From Streptomyces sp. WM6386 (GTDB lineage Bacteria; Actinomycetota; Actinomycetes; Streptomycetales; Streptomycetaceae), in the NCBI RefSeq assembly GCF_000972385.1, contig NZ_JXTE01000018.1, forward strand, positions 55,579-119,578: a stretch of DNA of 64,000 bases. The letters are read 5' to 3'. The notes beneath the pieces were generated by a model that worked only from the letters and a program-made list of their open reading frames with translations, was not told the DNA's origin and made no database searches. The translations under genes and the position numbers were made by a program. Positions 1-8,217 of this stretch are shown one piece after another (the stretch's first letter is position 1; each line of letters starts with the position of its first letter).

Positions 1-725
1 TGGTCGAAGAAGCCGGTGGAGCCGGCCACCTCACTCGGCCGCACCCCGTCGAGCAGCAGACGCCGGGCGCGGTCGACGCGGCGGGAGTTGAGGTACTGGT
101 GCGGGGCTATGCCGTAGGCGGCGCTGAACGCCCGCACCAGATGGGCGGGATGCGCGTGCACCAGCGCGGCGGCCTCGTCGAGGGCGATCCCCTCGACCAC
201 CCGCTCGTCGAGGAGCTCGCGCAGCCGGCGGGCGAGGGCGGGGTCGGCGCGCGGGACGTCGGTGACCAGACGCGGCCGCAGCTGAGCGGTGAGCCGTTCC
301 CCGATGAACGTCAGCCTGCTCGCGGCCTCCAGCTCGTCGCCGGGATGGTCCAGGGCGTGGTGCAACTGCCCGACGCGCTGCCGCAGCAGGGGGTCCCGCA
401 GATCGGGGGTGTCGACGGCGGACCCGACGAGATCCTCGCCCAGCAGCGAGGTGTCGAGATAGACGACCCGCTTGCGGAAACCGTCCGGCGTGACGGGGGA
501 GCCGTTGTGCGGGACGTGCGGCGGCAGCAGGGACACCGTGTCGTGCGGGGTGCCGTGCTCGTGCCGGTCGAGGTCGTACCGTACGGCCCCGTCGTCCACG
601 ATCAGCAGCGTCCACGCGTCATGGACGTGCATCGGGTATTCGTACCCGGTGAAGTGCGCGTGGAAGACCTCCACGACGCCCGGGACGGCGGGGCGCCACG
701 CGGAGACGGTCTGCCGGGTGGCCAT
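1..725 (-). CDS. AraC family transcriptional regulator (3' end off the left edge)
   Basis: Reading the minus strand from ATG at 725 gives an N-terminal cupin-like sensor half (HVHDAWTLLIVDDGA, then a run typical of the AraC ligand-binding jelly roll) and a C-terminal helix-turn-helix region with HPAHLVRAFSAAYGIAPHQY and NSRRVDRARRLL, the hallmark of AraC/XylS DNA-binding domains. The frame is still open at base 1, so the last few dozen residues are missing. It is divergent from the DUF2000 gene with 49 bp between the starts, a usual arrangement for an AraC regulator and its target. The family is sure; the inducer is unknown. Confidence 0.88.
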   Translation of the reverse strand, partial: MATRQTVSAWRPAVPGVVEVFHAHFTGYEYPMHVHDAWTLLIVDDGAVRYDLDRHEHGTPHDTVSLLPPHVPHNGSPVTPDGFRKRVVYLDTSLLGEDLVGSAVDTPDLRDPLLRQRVGQLHHALDHPGDELEAASRLTFIGERLTAQLRPRLVTDVPRADPALARRLRELLDERVVEGIALDEAAALVHAHPAHLVRAFSAAYGIAPHQYLNSRRVDRARRLLLDGVRPSEVAGSTGFFD

Positions 726-774
726 GCAAAGAACGTACAAGACGGTGTCGTACGACGTTCGACAGTCTCAGTGC

Positions 775-1203
775 ATGAGCGACGAAGCACCCATCCGGTT
801 CGACACCAAGATCGCCGTCCTGCTGCGGGAGGACCTGGAGCCGTGGCAGCGGCTGAACGTCACCGCGTTCCTTGTCAGCGGCCTTGGCACGGTGGTTCCC
901 GAGGTGGTCGGGGAGCCGTACGAGGACGCCGACGGGGTGGTCTATCTGCCGATGTTCCGGCAGCCGGTGATGGTTTTCGAGGGGACGAAGGAGACGTTGA
1001 CGGCGGCGCATGCGCGTGCGCTGTCCCGGGGGTTGCCGTGCGCGGTGTTCACGGGCGATCTGTTCTCGACGGGGAACGACCGGGACAACCGGGCGGCGGT
1101 GCGGGCCGTGGGGACGGGGGAGCTGGATGTGGTGGGGATTGCGGTCTATGGGGCGCGGAACGGGGTGGACAAGGTGGTGAAGGGGGCGCGGATGCATCCT
1201 TGA
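775..1203 (+). CDS. DUF2000 family protein
   Basis: A 142-residue protein starting MSDEAPIRFDTKIAVLL, matching the DUF2000 family: small cytoplasmic proteins with conserved FDTK and AVLLRxDLxxWQ segments near the N-terminus, often encoded beside AraC-type regulators. The central QPVMVFEGTKETL and the end segment VVGIAVYGxRNGVDKVVKG also fit. The start was chosen 49 bp from the divergent AraC start, giving a length normal for the family. Biochemical function is unknown; the neighbour is its probable regulator (inference). Confidence 0.85.
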   Translation: MSDEAPIRFDTKIAVLLREDLEPWQRLNVTAFLVSGLGTVVPEVVGEPYEDADGVVYLPMFRQPVMVFEGTKETLTAAHARALSRGLPCAVFTGDLFSTGNDRDNRAAVRAVGTGELDVVGIAVYGARNGVDKVVKGARMHP

Positions 1204-1212
1204 GGGGGCGGG

Positions 1213-3855
1213 TCAGGGGGTGCGCTTCTTCGGGGTGGGTTTGCGCTGGAGGGACGCCCTGAGTTTCTGTGCTTCGAATTTCCGGCCCTGGGCTTCGAGG
1301 GTCTCTGCCAGGTTGCGTGTGACGGCCGCGTAGAGCCAGTGGTCGCGGCCCAGGGTTTTCTGCACTTGCGTCCTCGTGTCTCTCAGGAGCTGCTGGGCCT
1401 CGACGTACCGCCCCAGGTGGGCGAGCACACCGCCGAGGCTGTCGGCCGTATTGAGGGCGTCGGGATGGTCGTCGCCCAGTGTGCGCTGCTGCCGTTCCAG
1501 CGTGGCGGTCAGCGTGCTATTTGCCTCGTCGTGCCGGCCGAGGCCGTACAGCGTGGTGCCGAGGCCGTGGCCGCTGCGGAGAGTACTCGGATGGTCCTCC
1601 CCGAGCACGACCCGTCGCCGCTCCAGAACCTCAGAGACGGCGCGGTGGGCTTCAGGCAATCGGTGGAGCAACCGAAGCGTGGTTGCGAGGTGCTGGGCGG
1701 TATCGAGGGTGTCGGGGTGGTCTTCGCCGAGCGAGTGCCGCTGTAGCTCCAGGACCTCGGCGAGGGCGGTGCGCGCTTTCTCCCGCTCACCGATGTCATT
1801 CAGCGCGGCGGCCCGGCCGTAGGCGGCACGGAGCATGTCGGGATGGTCCTGGCTCAGGGTGGCTCGACGTCGTTCGTAGAGAGCTTGGTGAAGGACGTAC
1901 GACTCCTCGTGCCGGCCCAGGCTGCCCAGGGTGACGGCGAGATCGTAAGCCGAGCTGAGTGTGTCGCCGGCATCCCCGCCCAGCACCCGCCGGCGTCGCT
2001 CCAGGATGTCTTCGACGAGGGGCAGGGCCTCCGCATACGCTCCCAGGGCGTCCAGAACCCAGGTCACCATGTGGGCGGCACGCAGGGTGTCGGGGTCGTC
2101 CTTTCCCAGCGAGACGGACCACGTCTTGTGCAGCGTCCCGGCGAGGTTGCGGGCCGCGTGGGGCTGGGCGCTGCGTACGAGGTAGCGGGCAGTGCTCAAC
2201 AACGTGGGGCGTAGCTCGGCGCGAGCGACTACGGCGGGCAGTACCGCCGTCAGATGTGGGGTGAGGGACGCCCAGCGCGGCCAAGTCCCGGGCCGCTCGG
2301 GCGTACCAGGATCGGCGGCGGTCAGCAGGGCTGCCAGATCATCCTGAACGGCGTCCACGACCTCGCCGTAGGTAGTCTCCCGTACCACCGCCTGCGTAAG
2401 CCGATGCACCTGAAACACATCCGACCCCACGACGGCCAGCCCGTACCGCCCAAGAGGTTCCAGGGCGCTTTCCGGCCAGAAGATGTCCTCCGCGTCCTCC
2501 GGCACACTCGCCAGCGACCCACGCGCCGTGACCAGCCACGACGTGGGAATCGGTTCGGGCCCCAGAAACGCAGCGAGGCGAAGCACCGCGACCGCCCCCG
2601 GATGGTCCGCCTCCAGGCGTTCCGCGGCGATCGTGACGGTGGCGGCCAGTGACACCGGATAGTCGGGCACATTGCTGCGCCCCAGCAGCTGCGCGGTGTT
2701 CGTCCTGAGCAGCCCCAGATACCGGTCCGCCGGAATCCCACCCCGCATCACCCCCGCCGCCTGCGCCAGCGCGAGCGGCAGGTCGCCCAGGGCCTCGGCC
2801 AGCGCGTCCGCCTGATCGTCGGTCAGGGCCAGCAGCTGACCCCTGAGGTACGCCACCGACTCCCCCCGGCTGAATACCCCCAGCGGCAGCCCCGGCACGA
2901 TCCCGCTCCACGCCGGATTGCGGGCGGTGATCAGCACATGCCCGCCGCCCTCCGGCAGCCAACTCCGCAGCTGATCCGGATCCTCCGCGTTGTCCAGGAT
3001 GATCAGCCAGCGGTCCCGGGTGCGCAGATACTCCATGGCGTACCGGGCGTTGAACTCGACGCCCGCCTCCGGCTTGGCCACGTCCACGCGTGCGGCGAGT
3101 TCGGCGTAGCGGGCCACGACCTGCTCGCTCTGTTCGGCGTCGACCCACCAGACGAGGTCGTACTCGTCGGCGTACCGGTAGGCGTACTCCAGTGCCACCA
3201 GCGTCTTGCCGATTCCGCCCGTGCCACGCAAGGCCTGCACCGCGGCCTGGCGCTCGGCGAGCAGTTTGGCGCGGACCTCGTCGATGACGGCTTCACGTCC
3301 GGTGAAGTGCGGGTTGCGCCGCCGGTCGCGTACGTCCCACACCGCGGGGCCGCCGCCGGTGCGGGACGGGAACGGCGGCTGGGGGCCGTGCGGGGCGGGC
3401 GGCGCGGACGGTGCGGCGGCGCCGGGGAAGGCCGGCGGTCGAGTGGGCCGCGCCGGCCCCCGTACGGCGTCGAGGAGGGCCTTGAGGGCATCCGGCTCGC
3501 TCAGTCCGTGCAGGTCCTTGCGGAGCCGGGGCGCGAGGATCGCCGGCAACTGGCCGTCCTCCAGGGGCTCGACGACCAGCGGGACGTAGCGGCCCCGCCG
3601 GGCGATCGCGGAGGTCCACTCCTCCTCGGTGTACCGCCCCGCCTCGAAGTAGCGCGGGGAGAAGACGGCGACGACGGCGCAGGCCTGGTCGAGCGCCCTG
3701 CTCATCTTCGTCACGAAGTCGTCGCCGGTACGCCAGTGCCAGCGGTCCAGCACCACCTGGTAGCCGTTCTCCTGGAGGTGCCAGGCCACCCATTCCGCCC
3801 AGGCGCTGTCCGGACCGGCGTAGCTGATGAAGATCGGCTCGGAACTGTCGGACAT
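1213..3855 (-). CDS. TIR / NB-ARC / tetratricopeptide STAND protein
   Basis: 880 residues in three parts. Residues 1-125 are a TIR-like domain (FISYAGPDSAWAEWVAWHL, then WxxGDDFVTKM and an acidic TEEEW near 76-80 where TIR NADases keep their catalytic Glu). After a Pro/Ala-rich linker (about 135-180) comes an NB-ARC ATPase with Walker A GTGGIGKT at 211-218 and a Walker-B-like LIILDNAED at about 285. Residues 560-865 are tandem 42-residue TPRs of the kinesin-light-chain style (LGEDHPDTL type repeats). STAND proteins of this build act as nucleotide-dependent signal integrators, and several are antiphage effectors; a defence role here is inference. No partner gene is evident: it is flanked by a convergent DUF2000 gene and a same-strand MFS gene 146 bp upstream. 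Confidence 0.85.
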   Translation of the reverse strand: MSDSSEPIFISYAGPDSAWAEWVAWHLQENGYQVVLDRWHWRTGDDFVTKMSRALDQACAVVAVFSPRYFEAGRYTEEEWTSAIARRGRYVPLVVEPLEDGQLPAILAPRLRKDLHGLSEPDALKALLDAVRGPARPTRPPAFPGAAAPSAPPAPHGPQPPFPSRTGGGPAVWDVRDRRRNPHFTGREAVIDEVRAKLLAERQAAVQALRGTGGIGKTLVALEYAYRYADEYDLVWWVDAEQSEQVVARYAELAARVDVAKPEAGVEFNARYAMEYLRTRDRWLIILDNAEDPDQLRSWLPEGGGHVLITARNPAWSGIVPGLPLGVFSRGESVAYLRGQLLALTDDQADALAEALGDLPLALAQAAGVMRGGIPADRYLGLLRTNTAQLLGRSNVPDYPVSLAATVTIAAERLEADHPGAVAVLRLAAFLGPEPIPTSWLVTARGSLASVPEDAEDIFWPESALEPLGRYGLAVVGSDVFQVHRLTQAVVRETTYGEVVDAVQDDLAALLTAADPGTPERPGTWPRWASLTPHLTAVLPAVVARAELRPTLLSTARYLVRSAQPHAARNLAGTLHKTWSVSLGKDDPDTLRAAHMVTWVLDALGAYAEALPLVEDILERRRRVLGGDAGDTLSSAYDLAVTLGSLGRHEESYVLHQALYERRRATLSQDHPDMLRAAYGRAAALNDIGEREKARTALAEVLELQRHSLGEDHPDTLDTAQHLATTLRLLHRLPEAHRAVSEVLERRRVVLGEDHPSTLRSGHGLGTTLYGLGRHDEANSTLTATLERQQRTLGDDHPDALNTADSLGGVLAHLGRYVEAQQLLRDTRTQVQKTLGRDHWLYAAVTRNLAETLEAQGRKFEAQKLRASLQRKPTPKKRTP

Positions 3856-4001
3856 GCCCGTCTCCCACCCCAGCGGCCCCGGCGGCCCCCCGCGACTTCC
3901 TGTATACCGCCGTCAAACGCGTCTCCGCCCGGCGTAGGGAAAAGTCGACGGACGGGGGATGCCAGGTCAGGACCGGTGGCGGGGCCGGGCGGTGGCCGGG
4001 A

Positions 4002-5261
4002 TCAGGCCGCGCTGACTTCGGGCTTGGCAGCGAGGGGCGGCTCGGCAGGCAGGGGATTCTCGGCGGGCAGCCGCCGCATCAGCACGCTGTAGCCCACCGC
4101 GGCCAGCGTGCCGACGACCGCGCACAGCCCCCACAGCCACTCCGCGCCGTAGTGGTCGATGATCAGGCCGGACATCAGCGGGGCGACGAGCGAGGCGACG
4201 GCCCAGGACAGGGTGTACATGCCCTGGTAGCGGCCGCGGCCGTGCACGGGGGAGAGACGGACGACCAGGCTGGTCTGGGTGGGGGCGTTGACGATCTCGG
4301 CGAGGGTCCAGACGCAGACGGTGAGGGCGAAGACGCCGATGGAGCCGGCGAAGGCGGTGAGCCCGAAGCCGTATCCGGCGAGCAGGGACGAGATGACGAG
4401 CAGCCGGCGCGGATCGCGGTGCTGGATGTACCGGGTGACCGGGATCTGCAGCGCGACGATGAGGATGCCGTTGACGGCGATCGCCATGCCGTAGTCGGCG
4501 GGTGTGAACCCGGCCTCGCCCATCGCCACCGGCAGTCCGACCGCGCCCTGCTGGAAGACGAGGGCGATGAGGAAGGACAGGGCGACGACACCCATGTAGC
4601 GCCTGTCGCGGAGCACGGTGCCGAGCCCGACCTCGTTGTCCGCCGCCTTCTCGGTGGGGGTGCGTTCGGGCCGTGACTCGGGCAGCTTCAGGAAGACCAC
4701 AATCGCGCAGGCGGCCGTCATGCCGGCCTCGAGGAGGAAGCCGGCGAGGTAGCTGAACTCGGCGATGAACCCGGCGGCCATGGAGGAGATGGCGAAACCG
4801 AGGTTGATCGCCCAGTAGTTGAGCGAGAAGGCGCGCACCCGGTCCTCGGGCCGCACGATGTCGGCCATCATCGCCTGCACGGCGGGCCGTGACGCGTTGC
4901 TCGTCATACCGACGAGGAAGGCGACGGCGGCGATGGCGACCGGGTGGTGCATGAAGCCGAGCAGTGCGACGGAGGCGGCGGTGGAGGTCTGGGCGATGAG
5001 CAGCGTGGGCCGCCGCCCCAGCCGGTCGGTCATGACACCGGCGCCGACGGACGAGACGACACCGCCCAGCCCGTGCAGGGAGGCGACGAGACCGGCGAAG
5101 GCGGCGGAGTACCCGCGGTCGAGCGTGAGGTAGAGCGCCATGAAGGTGGCGACGAAGGCACCGAGCCGGTTGACGAGGGTGCTGGTCCACAGCCACCAGA
5201 ACTCGCGGGGGAGCCCGGAGACGGATTCCCTCAGGGCACGTCTCAAGGTGGCTGGTGACAT
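4002..5261 (-). CDS. MFS transporter
   Basis: 419 residues with about twelve hydrophobic segments and the MFS loop motif DRLGRRPTLL between TM2 and TM3, plus ETNxASRPAVQAMMAD-like substrate-channel sequence following TM4. It resembles DHA1-type drug or small-molecule/H+ antiporters of actinobacteria. The ATG at 5261 was taken because the upstream in-frame extension (to 5339) has no transmembrane character and starts inside the gpmA promoter region; a G-rich run lies just upstream. Substrate unknown. It is divergent from gpmA (164 bp). Confidence 0.85.
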   Translation of the reverse strand: MSPATLRRALRESVSGLPREFWWLWTSTLVNRLGAFVATFMALYLTLDRGYSAAFAGLVASLHGLGGVVSSVGAGVMTDRLGRRPTLLIAQTSTAASVALLGFMHHPVAIAAVAFLVGMTSNASRPAVQAMMADIVRPEDRVRAFSLNYWAINLGFAISSMAAGFIAEFSYLAGFLLEAGMTAACAIVVFLKLPESRPERTPTEKAADNEVGLGTVLRDRRYMGVVALSFLIALVFQQGAVGLPVAMGEAGFTPADYGMAIAVNGILIVALQIPVTRYIQHRDPRRLLVISSLLAGYGFGLTAFAGSIGVFALTVCVWTLAEIVNAPTQTSLVVRLSPVHGRGRYQGMYTLSWAVASLVAPLMSGLIIDHYGAEWLWGLCAVVGTLAAVGYSVLMRRLPAENPLPAEPPLAAKPEVSAA

Positions 5262-5425
5262 GGCGGGTCCCCCGGATGATGTAAGTGTCCCTAGTGGCAA
5301 CGGCAACTTACAATCGGCGTGCTCGGGAGGACCACTCAATTAACAGATCCCGTCAACCGTTCGCCTGCCGTCCGCCTGCCGAGCGGAGGCACAAGCGATC
5401 GAGTCGGTGGATTACGCTCATACGC

Positions 5426-6187
5426 ATGGCCGACGCACCGTACAAGCTGATCCTCCTCCGCCACGGCGAGAGCGAGTGGAACGCGAAGAACCTGTTCACC
5501 GGCTGGGTGGACGTGAACCTGAACGAGAAGGGCGAGAAGGAGGCAGTCCGCGGTGGCGAGCTCCTGAAGGACGCCGATCTCCTCCCCGACGTGGTCCACA
5601 CGTCCCTCCAGAAGCGCGCCATCCGTACGGCACAGCTCGCGCTGGAGTCCGCGGACCGCCACTGGATCCCGGTCCACCGCTCGTGGCGCCTGAACGAGCG
5701 TCACTACGGCGCCCTCCAGGGCAAGGACAAGGCGCAGACCCTCGCGGAGTTCGGTGAGGAGCAGTTCATGCTCTGGCGCCGCTCCTACGACACTCCGCCG
5801 CCCGCGCTCGAGGACGGCACGGAGTACTCCCAGTCGGACGACCCGCGCTACGCGACGATCCCCCCGGAGCTCCGCCCGAGGACGGAGTGCCTCAAGGACG
5901 TCGTGACGCGCATGCTCCCGTACTGGTACGACGGCATCGTCCCCGACCTCCTCGCGGGCCGCACGGTCCTGGTCGCGGCCCACGGCAACTCCCTCCGCGC
6001 CCTCGTCAAGCACCTCGACGGCATCTCCGACGCCGACATCGCGGGCCTGAACATCCCCACGGGCATCCCGCTGTCCTACGAACTCGACGCCGCCTTCAAG
6101 CCCCTCAACCCGGGCGGCACCTACCTCGACCCCGACGCGGCCGCGGCGGCCATCGAGGCGGTCAAGAACCAGGGCAAGAAGAAGTAG
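5426..6187 (+). CDS. gpmA: 2,3-bisphosphoglycerate-dependent phosphoglycerate mutase
   Basis: 253 residues, the normal length. It interconverts 3- and 2-phosphoglycerate in glycolysis and gluconeogenesis. The phosphohistidine motif [10 protein letters not shown] is at residues 8-17, the RHYGALQG segment follows near 90-97, and the second active-site His is in [12 protein letters not shown] near 180. The C-terminal codons (KNQGKKK then TAG) are duplicated 2.7 kb downstream as an attachment-site core: a mobile element has integrated in the 3' end but regenerated the coding sequence, so the gene is intact. The element supplies a new terminator at 6199-6240 while the probable original one now lies at 8910-8950. 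Confidence 0.97.
   Translation: MADAPYKLILLRHGESEWNAKNLFTGWVDVNLNEKGEKEAVRGGELLKDADLLPDVVHTSLQKRAIRTAQLALESADRHWIPVHRSWRLNERHYGALQGKDKAQTLAEFGEEQFMLWRRSYDTPPPALEDGTEYSQSDDPRYATIPPELRPRTECLKDVVTRMLPYWYDGIVPDLLAGRTVLVAAHGNSLRALVKHLDGISDADIAGLNIPTGIPLSYELDAAFKPLNPGGTYLDPDAAAAAIEAVKNQGKKK
6167..6187 (+). other. attL core (gpmA 3' end)
   Basis: Left copy of the 21-bp direct repeat; it forms the last codons of gpmA including the TAG stop. The sequence just upstream (GGCGGTC, then A-rich) is loosely matched upstream of the right copy too, with a 1-nt length difference, so the original core may have been about 30 bp. Confidence 0.82.
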
Positions 6188-6198
6188 AGTTAGTGATC

Positions 6199-6240
6199 AT
6201 GCCTCCCACCTGCGCATACGGCGCGGGTGGGAGGCATTTT
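6199..6240 (+). terminator. Terminator downstream of gpmA, carried by the element
   Basis: A perfect 12-bp stem (ATGCCTCCCACC at 6199-6210 and its complement at 6226-6237) with a 15-nt loop and then a T run. It lies just inside the element, so it replaces the displaced native gpmA terminator and also faces the end of the integrase gene. Confidence 0.85.
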
Positions 6241-6245
6241 CGTGC

Positions 6246-6267
6246 TCTGGAACCTCTCTGGAACCTC
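6246..6267 (+). repeat. Tandem 11-bp arm-type repeats next to attL
   Basis: TCTGGAACCTC occurs twice head-to-tail (6246-6256, 6257-6267), 59 bp inside the left core. A third copy in the same orientation is at 8763-8773, 105 bp inside the right core. Short direct repeats near each core are what integrase arm-binding sites look like; binding is inference. Confidence 0.6.
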
Positions 6268-7150
6268 AGCCCTCGTGATCTTGTGGCCTGAGTGCCCTGC
6301 CGAGGGCCTTACGGGCCCGGTCCCGACTGCTCGGCATGAGGTGCGCGTACACCTTCAGCGTCAGCCCCGGATCGGAGTGCCCGAGGTACTCGGCAAGAGC
6401 CTTGATGCTCTCTCCGGCGTCCAGGAGCACGGAGGCGTAGAAGTGCCGGAGCGCGTGCATGCCGTGCTCGCGGGCGGCGGCGTGCTCGCGGCTCTTGGCC
6501 TTCGGGATGACGCCTGCCTTCGCGAGAGAGGGCTTCCAGTGGTCCTCGTTCAGCGACGTGCGCCAGACGTGCCCGCCGTTCGGGCCCGTGAAGATGAGCC
6601 GCTTCGTCACGGGCTGCCCGTTGGCCCGCATCCACGGCAGAGTGATCTCTACTGGCGGGAAGCGCTTGATGTGCTCCTGTAGTGCCTCTGCGACGGGATC
6701 GGGAAGCGGTACGTCACGGAGCTTGCCGCCCTTCGGCGGAGAGAACACGGCCTTGCTCAGGCTCAGCTTGAGTTGCTGCACCACGTGCACGGTGCAGCTG
6801 TCGAAGTCGATGTCATCGACGGACAGCCCGAGGATCTCGCCTTGCCGTAGGCCGCACCCCGCACCGACGTCGACCATGGGCCGGAAGCGCTCGACCATGG
6901 CGGCGCGTACGGCGAAGACGTGCTCAGGCTCCCAGGGGACGACGCGGCGGGTGCCCATGGCCGGCGGGGTCACCGTGCGCGAGTGGCAGGGGTTCCGGCG
7001 TAGGCATCCGTCCTCCACGGCGGCGGAGAGCACGGCGCGGACGTTGGAGAAGATGACGCGGGCGTACGAGCCGGACATGCCGGTCTCTTCGGGCCCGTAC
7101 CGATCGTGCGGTCGTCGCTGAGGGCCGCAATGGCGTGAGTCCCGTCTCAA
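6266..7150 (-). pseudogene. Tyrosine recombinase / integrase, N-terminally truncated
   Basis: The catalytic half of a phage-type tyrosine integrase. The Arg box is in GCGLRQGEILGLSVDDI, the beta-hairpin Lys in PPKGGKLRDVPLP, then HALRHFYAS (H-x-x-R) and LGHSDPGLTLKVYAHL, which supplies the last His and the nucleophilic Tyr. The core-binding segment survives only from SGSYARVIFSNVRAVLSAAVEDG onward. About 100 N-terminal residues (arm-binding domain) are missing, and an in-frame stop lies just upstream at 7157-7159. The open frame begins with TTG at 7150; ATG at 7078 is an alternative. At 270-294 residues it is well short of the usual 370-400. It is probably inactive, or dependent on another integrase. 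Confidence 0.82.
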
Positions 7151-7201
7151 CGCGACTCACGGCCAACGGGAAGGTGCTGAGACGGGATGAGTCGGGACTC
7201 A
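7136..7201. promoter_or_regulatory. Operator-like TGAGTC inverted repeats upstream of the integrase fragment
   Basis: TGAGTCGGGACTCA at 7188-7201 is a perfect 6+2+6 inverted repeat. TGAGTCCCGTCTCA at 7136-7149 and TGAGACGGGA at 7178-7187 are related, and CGACTCA lies between them at 7153-7159. The cluster sits where a repressor of the integrase promoter would bind. No specific regulator family is recognised. Confidence 0.4.
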
Positions 7202-7364
7202 GCTCATTGCAAACGTCATCGGGGAGTGACTGGCGGGATGGCTTTTCAGAGGGGGCAGGTGCGCGGTACGCACGGCCATCCCCCCGCTGAAGAGCCTCGG
7301 GACGACTTCCAGAGCGGGGAGAGGCCCGGTGACGCGCGCTCACGTCTGCCGCCTGCCCCTGGAA

Positions 7365-7433
7365 GGCGCCGCTCGCGAGAAGAGACCACCCCGCCCCGCC
7401 GGGGGAGGGTGGCCTCTTCTCGCGAGCGGCGCC
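7365..7433. repeat. 69-bp long hairpin inside the element
   Basis: A perfect 20-bp inverted repeat (left arm 7365-7384 starting GGCGCCGCTCGCGAGA, right arm 7414-7433). The pairing continues inward through CCACCC/GGGTGG with one mismatch, leaving a short G/C-rich loop. It has no T tract. The remaining non-coding sequence of 7200-7560 shows nothing else I recognise. Confidence 0.7.
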
Positions 7434-7559
7434 GCAGTCCGAGCTGGTGCCCAGCCCCGCCGGTAGCCGACGCGCGAGCGGAGCGAGCGCCAAGGGATGC
7501 GCGGCCGTAGGCCGCTCCTCATTGGGTTTGTTCCGATGCGGCGGCGGAAGGATGCCGAC

Positions 7560-7793
7560 ATGCCCAAGCCGAAGAGCTTTACAGCGTGGTTGAAGACCCA
7601 TGCCGACCAGCACAACGCCATCGGGGATCTCGCTCGGGACGTCTCCGCTGATCCAGACTGGCCCTCAGGCAAGGGACGGCAGGGCCAACTTGACTACCTT
7701 GAAGAGTGCGGCGCCATCGATGCGGCTATCGAGACGCTCGAACGTGCCTGGACTCAGTACGAGGCGTACAGGGCGGCCCAGAGCGATGCCTGA
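7560..7793 (+). CDS. YozE SAM-like family protein
   Basis: 77 residues beginning MPKPKSFTAWLKTH. It fits the YozE_SAM_like domain: WL near the start, GDLARDVSADPDWP in the middle, then YLEECGAIDAAIETLERAWTQYEAY. Such small helical proteins are common in Streptomyces integrative elements and phages and have no assigned biochemical role. ATG at 7560 was chosen over an in-frame GC-rich extension to 7497 because the domain starts immediately after it. Confidence 0.75.
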   Translation: MPKPKSFTAWLKTHADQHNAIGDLARDVSADPDWPSGKGRQGQLDYLEECGAIDAAIETLERAWTQYEAYRAAQSDA

Positions 7794-7899
7794 GCTTCGG
7801 GAAGCCTGATGCCCCCTGGCGGGCGCCTCGGACGATAGCAGCACGAGCCGCCCCTCGGGAGCCCGTATCGGGCCGTTTCTGGGGTCTGCGAGGATCGGC

Positions 7900-8032
7900 C
7901 GCTATCCGCTAACGCCCTGGCCACGTGCGGTTTTGGTCGCTATCAGGGTCGCTATCGTTAGCGACCCCTGCCGCTATCGAAAGCGGCTCAGGTGTAAGGG
8001 GTGCCCGCTATCAGTGCCGCTAACGTTAGCGG
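7900..8032. repeat. Cluster of CGCTATC / CGCTAACG palindromes
   Basis: Seven copies of CGCTAWC lie in 133 bp, several arranged as palindromes: 7946-7967 (GGGTCGCTA, 4-nt centre, and its complement), 7971-7986 (CCGCT-N6-AGCGG) and a perfect 16-bp CCGCTAACGTTAGCGG at 8017-8032. It is intergenic, downstream of the YozE gene. This could be a multi-site operator or an iteron-like array of the parent element. Confidence 0.65.
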
Positions 8033-8060
8033 GTCTAAGGACTCACGGTGAGGCTCGGAC

Positions 8061-8131
8061 GGCCCGCCGCTCCGCACAAGCAAGAGGAGCACGCCTGGCG
8101 CGGGTGCTCCTCTTGCTTGTGCAGGCGGGCC
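8061..8131. repeat. 71-bp long hairpin between convergent genes
   Basis: A perfect 19-bp inverted repeat (8074-8092 and 8104-8122, arm starting GCACAAGCAAGAGG) with an 11-nt loop, extended by outer GGCCCGCC/GGCGGGCC arms at 8061-8068 and 8124-8131. It lies between the 3' ends of the YozE gene and the membrane protein gene, so a bidirectional terminator is the simplest reading, though there is no T run. Confidence 0.65.
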
Positions 8132-8217
8132 AGCCCGGTAGGGGTCCGCAGTGCGGGCGCAGGGAGCCGCGTCAGTCGCGGATTCGAGGAGTTCCGCGGA
8201 TGGCCCTCTATCAGGGT

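Noticed and set aside
6266..7600. Full-length integrase by extending upstream or by a frameshift
   Set aside because: A stop lies at 7157-7159 and no other frame upstream gives integrase arm-domain sequence.
7900..8032. CRISPR-like or tRNA-related repeats
   Set aside because: Units are short, irregularly spaced palindromes with no spacers and no cloverleaf.
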